From positions 7,437,600 to 7,501,599 of the forward strand of contig JACDQD010000007.1 of NCBI GenBank assembly GCA_019843655.1: DNA of 64,000 nucleotides. Reading direction: 5' to 3'. Made by a program: the position numbers and the translations under genes. Source of the DNA: Lethocerus indicus. Its lineage: Eukaryota; Arthropoda; Insecta; Hemiptera; Belostomatidae. The notes below the pieces were generated by a model, which was not told the origin of the DNA, did not search any database, and worked only from the letters and a program-made list of their open reading frames with translations. Each line of letters starts with the position of its first letter. Within the stretch, counting starts at the first letter, position 1. Below are positions 35,991-50,142 of the stretch, piece by piece.

Positions 35991-38900
35991 ATACAATTAA
36001 AGTGAATGTGACCGTGGGCCACGCCCCTGTTAACCATTCAATATTCAGGTAGACCACTCGGGAGGATAGACGCTAAGCCGCAGTTCCGGCAGCCAGTCTA
36101 GAGTACACTTGACGCACTCGGTCCAGACAGTCGATGAATGGGCGGTTTTTTAAACTCCAGACTCCTCCCCTCGTTCAGACCTGATGGGGTGTGGGGTGAG
36201 GCATTTAAAAAAGTATAACATCAATATATCATGACATTGCCGGTGAACAGATGGTAAGTTCGCCTGCGCCGTCCCAGCAGAGGCTGTTTACCCTCAGCGA
36301 CCCATTATGATTAACTGTTTTAATGCCCGGCGATATATTCTCCCGTTACAATAACTGCGCGCGCTCAAAAAGTAGGTACTAAAATAAAACTGGAGGGTGC
36401 ATAATAATATGACAAATTGCGTTTACTGTTACGGTAATCTGTTTTGTTTGTAAGGCTTTGAACAGAAGTATGCATGTCTGGTACTACACCTTTGTTTGTA
36501 TCGGGCTTCACGCCGATACCATTAGCCTAATAATAGAGGAAGACACTAAAATTTATAGGTTGCGATAAACGGTCCCACTTCTATGAATGGTGAAATTAGT
36601 ATACATTACGATAAATAAATAACGATACCAAAAAATATATCAACTAATAATTTAGCGGTTTAAGAAAAATATAACAGTGCAGAGTCGCAAATGACATTAG
36701 TTATTTCTTTAAGCCGTCAGCGGATATACTTGTTCCTCTCTTAGTGTAACGCAGTTTCGTAAATACTGTTTTTTATTATATTTTATTCGCTTTTAATGTT
36801 AAAACTAAAAAATTTTAACGCAATCTATTATTTCTGCCTTTTTATTTTTTATTAAGACAAAAGCACTACGAGAGAACAAAAGAAGGGATTTTTATTCCTA
36901 CGTAGAGACATTTATAGTAGCAATGCCGGAAAGACATGGAGAGGAGGAGTTTTTTTAGCTCCCCCTTTTTCTATTTTATATTAGCTACGGCCAAAGAACC
37001 CCTTTTTCTTCAATTTCCGATTTTACGGCCGATATTGCCTTTATTCCACATGGCGGGCATCAACTTTGATGCCTTTATTAATTCCGCGCCGCATCAAATC
37101 GATAATAAAACCTAGGAACGAGTCTGTTTTTAGTACCAGGCGTCGTACTTCGGCGAAATTAATTTTCGGACAGTAGCGCCAGGTTTCGCAGACCAACGAA
37201 TCGACGGACACCTAACAAAAAAACTCTTAGTTTTTGAAATATTTTCCGCAAAATGCTTCGTACAAAATTAGCTTCAATATTTGAGTGCGATCCAACTCTA
37301 CTTCAAGAATCATACCTTCTCATTAATTCGAACCCAGTGGTGACTCACTGATGGACTAAATATACAAAACTATTTAATCAGAGAAGGTGAATGATTGAGT
37401 TTTTTGGGGGGACAGTAAGATATCGGCCTATGTTGGTATCTTGTTTGCACCGGCAGTGAACAGATAGAATAGAGTAAATATGAATTCGAATACGCGATTA
37501 TATACAATTTCTTCACTGTTCGCCTAAAGTATTTAGAGTCATATCAGTCTACTTAACGCGTAATTATACCGGGACAATAAGATTTTAAACAATACACGGG
37601 CTTATCAGACAACCGGGTTCCAAGATACCGCCAAGAATCTTGGAATTTTATCCCCCTCGTGCCGCATTAGTTATTTTGTGTTTTTCGTCCCCTTCAGAGA
37701 ACTCCGAGAGCGGAAACGACTCGTTGTCTGGGAGTAATGGGGAGCCGGCCGGGTAAGCTCGGGACGGCGGAATAGCGAGGCGTGCAATAAACAGATATAA
37801 TTCAGTTTAAAGTTTCCCGGGTGAGAGCGACCCGGAACGACCTCTGACAGCGCGGGGCAATCTCCCGGAAAGTTGGGCCCACCAACACACAAACAGGAGA
37901 CCCCTCTACTAACGGCTAATCATGTCAACCAGCGATTATAAGTCTTTTATACAACCCATAGAAATATATAGTTTATTAAACCTTTCTGCCGACTTCAAAA
38001 ATTGAACAACAGGCTACATAGGCAGCCCAACGTAGAGCTACTCGTGTTTTTGTAACGCCGAAAGTCTTAATTTTTCTTCAGCAAGTACGATTCCAGTTCA
38101 AAGCACTATCCGAATTATTTTATAGACAATGAAAAAAGAAATATCAGCAAGAGTTTTCGGTAAGAAAAAGAGAATAGCCGAGGTCGTAAGTCAGTCTTCG
38201 GAGTTATGAGCGGAAATCTCTGGGGGTCGGAGGGGTTGGAGAAAGTTTATGTAGCACTTAAAGTAAACTAGGATTTGAAGGGCCGGCCGAAAGAACTTGC
38301 CCCGGGCGAAGAAGAAGGAGGGCGGACAACTGGCTCGACCAGGCTAACTTTTACGCGCACCTCAATTTGCGTTTACAGACCCACTAAACCCGTTCCCGCA
38401 CACCCCCACAGCCACACCCTCTCAAGCTCCCAATTCTATTAGCCCTTTCTCAACGCATAAATGTTTCAATAAGGGATAGAAACGTGGTAAGGACACAGGT
38501 AACGCTTATAATAAAATTATGTTATAGTGAAGCTGGTTATATTTCACAAGGTATTGGAAAAATTAATTTAAGAAAAAGTTTTGGTAATTTTTAAGTTACC
38601 CAATAATACTGGCAAACAAGTTTCAATCGATAAGATTGTAATATAAATATGGATATAAAAATACAAATATTTTAAAATATTCTTAACAGTTGAAAATAAT
38701 CAATGCCGATTGTGATATAGTCAAAACTACTGTCACGAATTAAGTATTGGGATTGCTTGATAATATTATGCAAAAACGTGTCCGTTCCCTCCGTTCGAGC
38801 CGGTCAAAAAGTAACCAAAGTCCGAAGGAAAATATATGTAGAACTACCTTTCTGCAGAACTTTCTGCCTGAGAGGGGGTTTCAAAGGGAAGGAGCGAGAG

Positions 38901-40489
38901 ATCTGCGTGTGTGGGTGGAGGCACGTGTACGAGCTGCCTGTATTCGTGTACGAGTGTGCTCGTGTAGGGCCGAGCGCAACTCTAATGGGCCGTTCAACAC
39001 TAATGGAACTACCAGCGCTTTTCCACCCCTCGGGGAGGCCGAGAGACCCTTGAAAATTTCAACACATCCCAGAGGGCGCTAATCCTCAACAACCCTTTCC
39101 TCGCCAAGACCCCGCAAAGACCGCAGCAACCCCCCCGCACCACCGTCAGGTCGATGTCTGCCGAGGTATTGGCTCCGATATACGACTGAAAAAGAGCCGG
39201 CAGCTCGAGCCATTAGCCAAATACGGTCTACTCCAGCGGTCATCAATTCAGAAAGAAACTTGTGATTCAAAAGACTGTCGCCATACCATCTGAAATATGT
39301 TCCGCTATCTATAATTAATGAAAATAGTCCGATTACACACACCACTATAATTTCCACCATTGCTCCATAGGAGAAAGGGAGCCAATAAATATTTCAAACA
39401 ATTTTGTACGAATTCACCCGAAGAATTAGTAATTATCTGACTGAGCGGCCTGTGAATGTACCGGCACGTGTAACGACTTTATAACGATATGAACTCCTGA
39501 TAAGGCGAGAGGAGCGGCCCCAACCATTTTAAACGATATCGTCGAATAAGAAGCACTCCCTCCTGGGTTGAATAAATGCTCGAGAATTCTCGAATTTGTA
39601 CTGGGCAACATCAACGTTCGGTCGGACACAGAGAGTGTTGAAAGCGTCAAATAAATCGAGATAAATTCGTACCAAGTTTGTAATTGCGACAGAAAGACGT
39701 TGAGCGCGGTGATATGGATAGCCAATCCCCTACTATTAATGATACGGCTCCCACTGTTCAGTGCGGCCGCCCGCCACGTGGCGGAAAACTCTTCTTTAAT
39801 TGCTGGTATTCTTCCGCCCCCGCGGAGAACCCGGCCCACGGAAAAGAGAGGCTGTTGAAGACTCTGGAAAATTTAATTATGACGAGTGGAACGAATTATT
39901 GTTGTTGTTATCAAATTACTCCCTCAGTGTTATCACGCTCCCCCTCTCTAGGCGGCGAGATGATTTGATTATTCCGCAGCTCTTAACTTCTTCTCCACCC
40001 CCCCCGTAAGGCCGGGGAGATTCCGTTTGCGGTTTCCCCTTTTCACGTTTCGCATTGTAATGTGGATTCTTATCTTGGAACTTATTTTGTATTAAACTGT
40101 CGGATATGGGTATCTCCGGTTTTGTACGGTACGTTCAGGGCGGGGCAGTGCACCTTTACAGAAAACGGCAAACGGAAACTAAGCGGAATATTGGACAACC
40201 CGCTTTAACTTATGAAATACAAAGCTCTAATAATTTTTCAACATTAATGTCCGTTTCCGAGTATTACAAATTTCGCAACAATATTCCCTAATTTAAAGGA
40301 CTATTCTCAAATTAAAATAAAATGTATACACCATGTTGTTCATACATGTTGTTATACCTCATTCCACGACTCCACTATTCCCGCAATTAATCCCGCAATA
40401 CGAGTCATATACGAGCTGTTTTCTTCGACGGCCGACGCCCCCATCATTTATATCCGTTTTCGCCCGGACAGGGGGCCACCTGGAGCCGC
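35991..40489. other. Gene-free interval, strongly AT-rich to 37.6 kb
   Basis: TTCCAAGAT / ATCTTGGAA arms with a 10-nt loop are at 37618-37645. GC patches lie at about 37740-37880, 38280-38440 and 38990-39150. Overlapping frames at 38747-39082 are open in two phases, which argues against either being coding. A 137-codon minus frame at 39426-39839 shows no domain. GTAAGT follows ATG at 36252, but no acceptor pairs with it convincingly. Confidence 0.5.
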
Positions 40490-40552
40490 GGTAGAGGAGG
40501 AAGAGGATGAGGAGTGGGAGGAGGAATGGGCTCCTCCTCTTCCATCGCCGTG
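40490..40552. repeat. Purine tract followed by complementary pyrimidine run
   Basis: GAGGAGGAAGAGGATGAGGA-type purines (to about 40530) are followed closely by CTCCTCCTCTTCC (40531-40543), so the segment can fold back on itself. Confidence 0.7.
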
Positions 40553-43500
40553 AGAAATGGGCCGGCAAACGGGAAATGGGTTTTATGAAATAGTTTTGCC
40601 GTTATTTGAGGGATTGCTCGGCGCGTGGGGCTGCTTCTACCCACCGAGCGCCTCGAAATAACACTCACCGGTTTTCAAAACAGAGGAGTAAATTTTTTTA
40701 CGCCCCGTATTTCACCGTCAACCGACCATTAATTTGGCGAGGCCTCCCCCCTCACCCCACCCCCAAAACAGTTTCGATCGATCACTAACTACTTCGACGA
40801 ATTCCCGCGGGGTCGTTCGTGAAGTTAATAGGTGAAACTGACTCTTGCGCTCTAAAAGTTTCACAGAAATAACAACCGATCATTACCGCGTAAATTTAGC
40901 AACCGATAGACCGGATACGAACAACCGCCTACGGTTTGTAATTAAGCCTTTCTAATAATAAAGTCACGTCGATATATCTTCTCTGGAATTTATCCTTATT
41001 CTTCTAATGACAGTTATTTTGTCAAGTATCGTTACCCAATTTTCATACTGTAAGTATCCAATGTAGCTCTACCAAATGGCGAGATCTATTCAAAATAGCG
41101 AGAATTATTCGAATATTCCAGTCGCAAATACAGCCGGTAATGGAACTTAATGTCGTTGCCCTTTACCGGTATAACAATCTGGCGGCTCCAAAGCGGGTAC
41201 AATCAAATGTTGATAATTTACAATAGGAGGGGCAAATAACGCGGGCCTAGTTGCAAGTGGTAGGCCGAGAGGTGAGAGAGGCCGGGGACGGGGCTGAAGC
41301 GGGCATTCCTAGCCCCGCTGCCTGCATACCTAGTCCACGGCCTCCCACAGTTACATTGTTCCACGGATTCCACCCCCGGCATCCCTCGTTATCGGCTGTC
41401 CGTCTTCCCCCCCCCCCCAGCCAACCGATCTCGGTTCTCCTCACTCGGCAACGAGGGGAGTATACGTCCTCTTCGCCGACCCTCTAACAGAGGGTACCAG
41501 CGTTAATATTGCATAATATTATTATAAAAGTCAATTAACATAATACAAGAATAATATTTTGTTTTAGTCGTAGAACCTCATTTGATTTTCATGTATATTT
41601 TCGTGTCACTAAGTAGTCAAAAGGCCAATCGTATGGGAACTTACGACGTAACCAGCACGCTGGGAAATATTGGTAGGTTAATGTCTAACTGGTCACGGTG
41701 ATGGCCCGGAGTGCAAATAAGGGCCGTATCTAAATTAAAAACTACGCTTAGTTTATCTGTTTGTGTTAGAGTTGTTTGCAGATCTGTGGGGTTCACAGGT
41801 GAACCGAGGGAGGCCTGATCGTGTGTGTAAGTTTACAGGGAGGACCGGCCAGTGTGATTTATAATCGGGGAGGGGCTGGAGGGAGCGCGGTTCGATGACC
41901 ATTACGGGGAGATCTACTTTCTTATTCCCCCACGGACGAGCTCCAAACACCAGCTACCACCATTTCCTCGGACTCTGCCTCACTTCTCCACCACCCCCCA
42001 AACCCACCGACGTCCGATTAAATATCCGCCGGTTGAGCCGCATCATCGCTGGTGAAAAATGCCGTCCCCTTTCGGAGCCTGGGAAAGGGCTAGCTAACCC
42101 TCTTAGCGGCCGGCCGGCCGACCCTTCACGGCTCAATTCGGCTCGGTCTCCTAATGCCGCCCACTTCTGCCCTCTTATCGCGCGATATCTCCGGGCTCAA
42201 ACCTCGAGGGCGATTTATTTTCCACCTCTCTCCCTCTTTATTCTGTGCCCACCGCCCAACAGGTTTACTTTTAGCACGCAGCTCTTTCCCACAATTTCCA
42301 GAGACGTGTAATACCCTTTATTTATAATCTACTCGTAATAATAAATATCCTTGTATACTACGAGTCTTCTAGAATGAGAGGAAACACATCCATATAGAAA
42401 AAACATCTTAATTAATAATATCCTAGTTGTATCAGTGTAGTCAGATAAATATTTATTTCACAAATTACGATTGTAGAAAGTCATTATTCAACTACATTTA
42501 ATAGTCATTGAAATTGTGAGAAAACAATAACAAAAGAAGAATATTTTAGTTATGAACGAAACTTGGATAAGGAAAGAGTTTGTGACAATTTCCCGAATTC
42601 TAAAGGCAAATAAATAATTGGCGCGTTTAGCATTGAAAGGTGACAGGAATTGATCTACGCTGCCGATGAAAGTCGAAGAAAATTGCTCGTGGCAAAAGGC
42701 CTCAAATTGACGTATACGGGTTCCACAAAACGTGTTATTCGATCGACACGAATGAAAAAGACGTTTCGAAAACTGTATTTACCTCGGGGCCGAAACGGGG
42801 CTGACGACATAATGGCCGGCGATCGAATGCCGGAGGACTGACGTATACCGCGGACAGGTTAAGTATTAAAGGAGGACGCGGCATGACAAACGGTACGTGT
42901 CACGGCGCTCGCATGCAATCCAACCGGCTACAACACCTTCGTTGGGGCCCCACCATTTGTTATTTGGGCCGGTAGGTAATTTGGGCGCCCCCCCTCCCAC
43001 GCAAGCTGACCCCCGCATTATGCCCCTCGTAAATAATACAAATGCCGGATATTAGGATATTTTCTTGGGGGGGCAGGGGCCGCTCGACGACACGTTTTCG
43101 AGACGTATATTTCAACTCAATGCAAAACGGTTTCACTTAAAGTATATAAGGAGGTAAACACTCTATTCATCTTTGGGCTAGTTAGTGTGAAGCAGGTTAA
43201 TATCTGTTTACGGACGAATGAATGAGGCCTCTACGCCTCGGCGAACTATGATCAAATCGCAGAAAAAAGTAAAAGATAAAAGATATAAAACATTTCGAAT
43301 TTTCAACGGTATGTATTCTTAGTCAAAATATATTAATTGGCAACATATTTGTTAGTTGTGCAATCGGGTAATTAAAAATACATAACGGGCCAATTTTCTA
43401 ATAAATTGCAGTATATTTTTAACAGAATGGCAAATGTTAGAGGCCTCGTACGATGAAAGGCGGAAAAGTCGGTAGAGAACACTACCGTAATGGAGAGGGC

Positions 43501-46500
43501 CGAGGTAAATTGGGCCGAAGCGTTAAATTAAGAAATAGCTGGCAGGGGCAGGGGCCGCAGTACGGTATAATGGGTTGCAGGAGGAGTTACCGAAATAATT
43601 CAAAAAGGCCGAGGGTGTCCCGGGGTCAAAACTACCAACCCCCCTTTTCGGGGGTGGGGTGTCCCTCGCCGCGGGGTGCCTTTAACAACTATTTTCATAG
43701 GAGAGGAGCCGCCCCCGGCAGTACCATCCATCAACCCGAGTTTTTAAAAACGACTAACCCACAGCAACTCGTCTCCGGCCCCGCGTTCCCCCTCCGAAGA
43801 ACGCTCGAACTCCAGTAGAATAGATTTATAACGACGTTTTTATACAGAAAATCATTACCGGGGAGTCCCCCCATGTTCGGCTATTTTTCACGGCTATAAA
43901 TAAATTTATTACAGTTCCGTTACTTTCTTTCATCGCTTCAATGATCTGTTCAAAATATTAGTTTGTTTGAATCCCCAAAGCCTTAAAACAATATTTTACA
44001 TCGATCATTTTATATTAATGACAAGTAATACAAAACAGATATAAAATAAAAGTACGTTAAAAGTATATGGAATTAATTAACAGATAAATATATTCTAGCA
44101 TAACCACAAATTATACTGGAAATGATTTTAAAAATAAATTACGGAAGAATCAATATTCCGTGACTGTGCAAGGGAAGGATGCCTGGGCGCGGTGTCGGGC
44201 AAAGTGCGGCGTAAGCGCTACGTCGAGTTAAATCTTAATAGGAAGGCAGGAGGGAAGAGAAAGGCTTCCCCGGCCCTCACACCCCCCGAGTTATCAGGTA
44301 GTTTCCCCTCGACCGAGCAGCCGGGGCCTTCTAAATCTGCCCCTATAACTCATTTCCGCGCACCCGAACACGCCTAGGCCGGCCCGGTAATAGGAATTAC
44401 AGCCGCAACATTTACACAGCCCGCGCACTGCCGGCTGGTCGACCGTTCGCAAATCCTAACCGCTTACTTTAATATTGAGTAGGCACAGTAAAACGCCGAA
44501 CCGTTACAAAAACGGTAATTTACGTCGCCAACGATTAGGTTGCGAAATAATCAGGAAAAAGGTAATTTCATTAACCTAATACAGACTTATAATATAGAAT
44601 AGAGATGAAAGGGAGAGCTATTTCGGACAGATACAGGGGACGAGACTGTAATAAATTTAATTACAGCCCGATGAAAACAGGGGGCGATATTGTATTATGA
44701 CAACATTTCGGAATTGGTTTCGCCGTGTCTCTCTGGAGACTGAGATATCGGCATCAGTAACAGATGTCCCGAAATGGGAGGGCACATGTGCCGGCCGATT
44801 AGCGCGATCCTCCAAAAACGGAACAGAAAAAAGGCCAAAACGGCCACCCCGTAAATCGTACCCAATTTGATAATGGCAGAACATAATTGAATAAAAACAA
44901 CATTCGCTAATGTATTCATAATTATTGAAGAGAATTGATCGAATATATTTTTAGGGAAAATTTGAATTGATAATTCTGAGATTTGGGCGTAGATTCAGCT
45001 GCTCGACGTCTATTAGTGATGCCGTTCTGGGCAACAAAACTAAGTAATATCGGCTGAGATGACCGGACCTAATCTTGACCGCCGGCCGAGTAGGCCAAAG
45101 TCTGGGGCAAACCGGGCTCGGATCTGCGCCGCCGGCCACCGGAAGATGACAAAGGCTTCCTGAACAGTTTTTTGTCTTGCCGGAAGCCGGGGACCGAATA
45201 ACTCGCGCTACTTCACAGAGAAATTTGTTCGGACGTTCAAAGGCCGGACGGAAATTGGAGTGGAACGGCTTTCCCTTTTATTTTTATACTCCCTCGTCTG
45301 GTCTTTTTTTTTGTTCATTTTTCGCCGGCGAAGAATGCGACCATTCATGCGGCAGAAATGGGCGACGGACCTCCGAATTGGGTAGCTACTAAATGAAACT
45401 CCGCTGAACGAGGAGGACACTAATTAGGTTATTTGTGGCGCCAATGTCCGGTTTTTTAATGTTCCATTTAATTGTCGCGGAAGTTTATCCTACAAGATTT
45501 ACATTTTTGTTCGTTCCATAATGATCGCACTATTAAATGTTCAACACCGTGAAATTATATTCCGGGGACAATCAACTAAATATTCCGCAAAAGCAAACAC
45601 GCGTTAAAAGAGTTAACGAAAGCGCGATAATACAGAGAACCCGATTACCAGAATTAATTATTGGAAATTTGTTTCGAATTGAATTTCCTTCGTTTGATAT
45701 TCCTCCAAAATGATTACAGAGAAAACACTTTTTCTGCATAATTCTTCTGAATTCGATAGTTTTCACTCGCTCGACCGAATAATTGCGAACTCTTCATACA
45801 TTTAAGCCGAGGGAAGTTTTGTGGAAACTGACCGGAGCTATGCGACGAGAGGAATTCCAGATCATTGTGTTAGATCGCACCGCGGCGGCGTAATAAACCG
45901 CCATTGTGAAGGAGGAGAATGCCCCGCGTTCGGCAGCGGACCCGGAATTTCTATTTCATTTAATTTTTTTTCTCCCGGCCCCACCCCCGCGGCGACTATT
46001 TCCGAACCGGGTCACGGCGGGCCGTATTGCGGGCCCGAGGGGTTGTGAACCGCACTCGGAATTGAAAGAGGTGGCCGGCGCTTCCCCCCGAGCGGGGGTC
46101 CCGCCAGAGACGGCGGAAATAAAACACAGAGTGAGAGCCAAGCGAGGGAGGCCGCCCCCCGCCCCGTTGTTAGTGTCACATTGTTGACACGTCGTTAGCC
46201 CGGAAACGGCCGCCATTCCGAATTATGCCAGCCCTATGAGAACAGTTCAAGTGTTTACACTCCGCGTGGCCGTCTACATTTTTAACATCATTATTACCGT
46301 CCCCAGAAGGATATCTGATTCCGGAAAAAGTTCTTTTTACCGTCGCGAGAATTTAGAAACGGCTCGCAAGATATTTTTATGCTTCTATTGTGAACATTAT
46401 CTCAACTGAGACACACCTAAACCCGCGCATTAGAATAATTATTTTTAACACTCTCAGCTGGATGACATTACTCTTGAATACTGTTACCGTATTTTCGAAC

Positions 46501-46520
46501 TCCACATAGATTGAACCTAA
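40553..46520. other. Gene-free interval with many CpG-rich patches
   Basis: GC-rich blocks lie at about 41240-41480, 41990-42200, 42940-43090, 43540-43800, 44230-44420 and 45940-46170, separated by AT-rich DNA. A run of 12 C lies at 41407-41418. Frames of up to 138 codons (41895-42311) coincide with the GC blocks, are Pro/Ser/Arg-rich and are unrecognised. No gene is supported. Confidence 0.5.
41407..41418. repeat. Poly(C) run, 12 bp
   Basis: Twelve consecutive C residues, a likely length-variable site. Confidence 0.9.
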
Positions 46521-46585
46521 AAAGACCTCTGCTTCCGACGTTTCGGACTCTTATTGGTCCCTTCATCCGGATTTGACTCTCTGGA
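46521..46585. repeat. Probable dispersed-repeat fragment with GACGTTTCGG core
   Basis: CTTCCGACGTTTCGGACTC is followed by TTGGTCCCTTCATCCGG. The combination of an ACGTTTCGG core and a CCTTCATC tail resembles a class of short dispersed repeats common in arthropod genomes. This is recognition by resemblance only; no second copy with this exact core is present in the window. Confidence 0.3.
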
Positions 46586-48428
46586 TCGCGAGTAGTACAT
46601 TCTATGTATATAACCACATAATGCCGGACATGTTCTCCTTACCCCCACCCGAAGAACTATCTAACCGAAACGACCGATAATTTCGTTCTGCCGTGAATCA
46701 CGCGTAGGGCTCAAGAATTGAACGGGATTAAAGCTTATCGGAAGGCAAATAGTAATGTAAATATTTAAAGGCGCCCCGCGTGTAATAACGAGGATTATAG
46801 TTTGAGTGGCCCGACAGAATAGGGAAGCACGTGGACCGGAACGATACGGCGTGTTAAAGCGACCCGGGACTTTGAGAGGATTAACGTCGGCCGGTGGGTC
46901 ACCCCGACGGTATCTCTCTATTGAATGGGCGATAAAAGAAGCGCTAATGCCCTGATAACATCTCAGATCGGAGATGAGATCTCGGCACAGGGCGGCCCCG
47001 CTTATACGAGTTCCGACCCACAGAAAATTACAGGACCCCCTTCCAACTTCATTATAGATAATTTATGTGCCCGATGAATCACGAATCTTAAACATTTATT
47101 TTCTTTAAAACCCCCTCCATACTCACACGTGTGAGAGCGAAGGCTAATTTCACTTTCAATATGTAAATTAATCTTCAGATTCACCGAGAACCATCCACTA
47201 TAATATATACTCGCCCACAGTATTTATCTTGTGTGAATAAATTAAAAATCGTGGAATGAAATACGATCAAAATCATTGTAATTCCTAGGCTAATATTTTC
47301 TTGTAAATGTGAACTGACTACAAAAAGCAGATATTTAGAACGCCAGACATTCAATTTTTTCCAATGAGGGAACACATAAATAAAGTAATTATTAAACCCG
47401 AATTAAAATGAGGAGAAAATGTAATTATATTCTGGAAACAAAAGTACAATTTAGAACATCAAATATCAATTTCGAAGTAAAGTTGGGAGAATGTACAATA
47501 CAATCCGGCGCAAAGGGATTACCATATTATTAACGCGGATGTATTATTTGGGGAAAAATTTCCACAAGTTCCAGCCACGCCCGAAAAAAAAAGTGAAAAA
47601 GTTTGGAAGCATTAATCCACCCTTCTATTGTGCCAACGCGCGCAATCTGGCGGCCTCCCAACATGGATTTTCATTATGCAGTTGAAATAATGGCTCGTCG
47701 GAAAGGACGGAGAGAGGGGACCCTCTCGGGGGGCGGTGGAGCGAGGGCGAGAAGGGAGTGGAGGCGGGTGCGGATGAAATGGATTTGGGAATAGATTGCG
47801 GATTACAGTGCACCCGGGCCTACGGGGGTGGCCCCAAATAAGGGGAAAACAGGGGAAACGACCGACGGGACCGAATCCGCCGGTAAATTAAGACAGAAGA
47901 GGTGAAGAAAAAGGGTGATTAAGCATCAGCCGGTATTGAGTGCGAACTCGGACACAAAACAAGATAAGTCGTTCTGCGGGGAAAAAAATGGTAACAACTA
48001 CTTTGAAGACAGTCAACTTTCCGCTTCCAGTTTCAACGTAAACGGCCGCACATCAAGAATAAGGCACAATGATTAACCCCTTTGCGAATTTTGACGCGGT
48101 ACAAGCTTCGAAATTACTTTCGGACAGCGCTGTGAGGAGGCAAACTCTCTGGAGGTATGTGTCAGGGCGATATGCAGTCCGGTGTAACGTGCGACCCGAC
48201 AGTGTGACCCCCCTCGCAGACAACTTGGCATTACGAGTTCCGGACATATTTCATAGACATCATCGTCCCGACCCCTGCTTCTACCCTTCGGACGACGCGA
48301 AAACAAAAAGCACAGCCCTCGCTCCGGAGGTATGCGTTACGAATGTTCACCGTGAACCCTCCCCCACGGCCACTCTCAAATATTCTTCCTCTCCTACTTT
48401 CCTTTGTGAATATTAAATCCTGCGACTT
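46586..48428. other. Gene-free interval
   Basis: GC patches lie at about 46850-46920 and 47690-47890. A 115-codon plus-strand frame at 48069-48416 has a fairly even amino-acid mix, but its complement is open for 77 codons and no family is recognised. Confidence 0.5.
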
Positions 48429-48453
48429 TTCAGTAAACTAGTTCAGTAAACTA
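48429..48453. repeat. 13-bp tandem duplication
   Basis: TTCAGTAAACTA is repeated at 48429-48440 and 48442-48453, separated by G. Confidence 0.85.
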
Positions 48454-50142
48454 ACGTACGATCGTAATGCTCGTTATGTGTCACTATTGAAAGCTGTGAA
48501 TCATATAATTATGATAACAGAGGGGGTAACAAAATGCGACATCGGGTCAACTTAGTCTTCCGTCACTTTAAATCGTTCGGCCTCTACGGGAGGGTCGATA
48601 AAACAAATGGTGCGTAAAAAATTGGGCCGAACACCACCAACGGTGCTCCAATTCGGGAACCGAGTGGATGCACCTCGTGAATGCGAACGGCCCCCATCTG
48701 CCTCCCCCCCCCCGGCCACACACACTGTTGAGGGGAACGCGACGCGATGAATGGAGCCGACGGAGGCACAATGCGACCTACACCGGCAGCTTTTGTTAAT
48801 CTGGGCCATTTGATATACCAATCACCTCGTACGGAGCCCGAAAATGAGCCCCCATTACTGGGAATGCAGTAAACGTATGTATACAGCCTATAATCCGTGA
48901 TGAATCTTTCACCTCGACGCACTATTATAAACAGTATCATAGGTTCGCTATTACAACATATATAAACACTTTAAAATTTATGACGGGCCCAGCATTCAGT
49001 ACAAATTCTGCATAGCGAAAATTTCTTTAAGAAAAACTATCAGGGTGGATAGTTGTCAGCTCCGTAACGCTGACTGTGTTGATGCTGACCGATTAATTGG
49101 ATTGCCAAGGTGGTTATTTTTGGTAGGAGAAACTCGAAAGGAGGTTTTAATTTAGTATTCCAAGAGACTGGCGGGCAATATTTTAATTCCTCGAGGCAAA
49201 CTGGAACCGGATTCCGGTTTGTAGGGGCGGGGAGGCACTCTTGGAATCGGTGATTTCGTCCGTTTCGATGGAATCATCCCCGTGGAATGCCGGTCGGTGA
49301 GACGCCCACGTGCTCGTGACTAACCGCACGGGACCGAAACAAAGGTCATATCGTCTGATTTTTGCACACGCTGCCACCCAGAATTTAAAACTCGGCGTAA
49401 ATGAACCAATTATAATCGCCTGTAGACGAGGAAAAATTACGTAGTTGGACTTCAAAAAACGAAACGATCGTTACTTGTACATACCTCGAGAGACCAATTC
49501 CTGGTATTTCCAACCCGGACCAAATTCTAAATTGTATTCAACCTTGCCCAATATAAGAATGAATCGGCTTCAGACATACCTGCAACACAGAGGATCATTC
49601 GATTAATAGTGATTTTTAATTCAAACAAAATGAATATACAAAATTAACTTCTTCATTAACAGTAGGCTAAGATTTAAGATATGTATGTATTTTAAAAAGA
49701 GTATAAGGAAAGTGGGCCTCACATTTCGAGGTCTTATTTTAATAAATTCTGTGTTAGGTCTTGCACTAGTTACACTACGCTATACTGGTGCAAAAATAGT
49801 TAGTGTACATCCTTTGCTTATGTAGCATGTATAATAATAACAGGCGCCCTTGTTTTTTTCCCATATACTCATTTATAACATATAAACACGAAGAAATGCG
49901 ACACTTAAAAACTGCTATACGAAATGCGACAATAATAATGAACGTTGCCAATTAAGGAAGTGGAGAATCCTGTGAGGGATTCGAAATTACTCGTCCCGGT
50001 GGAGGGGAGGGGCGGGGGAACCAAAAAAACGACGATACGAAAAGAAAGGAGTCGCATTATAACAAGGTGGGGCGGCGGGTCCCTGGATGTGATTGCGGGC
50101 GTATTGAGCCTGTTTCACTTGAGAGCTTGACCATTAAAGGGG
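48454..50142. other. Gene-free interval
   Basis: A GC-rich block at 48560-48800 has three overlapping minus-strand frames in different phases, none recognised. On the minus strand TGTGTTGCAG abuts GTATGT at 49580/49579, a weaker recursive-splice-like site. The rest is AT-rich. Confidence 0.5.

Noticed and set aside
36230..36260. ATG followed by GTAAGT, a possible tiny leader exon
   Set aside because: The open segment is only a few codons and no convincing acceptor pairs with the donor.
37310..37350. A minus-strand GGTTCGAAT resembling a tRNA B-box
   Set aside because: The flanking bases do not form a T-arm and no A-box lies upstream.
48069..48416. A 115-codon plus-strand frame with a fairly even residue mix
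   Set aside because: The antisense frame is open over most of it, no motif is recognised and no splice or promoter signal accompanies it.
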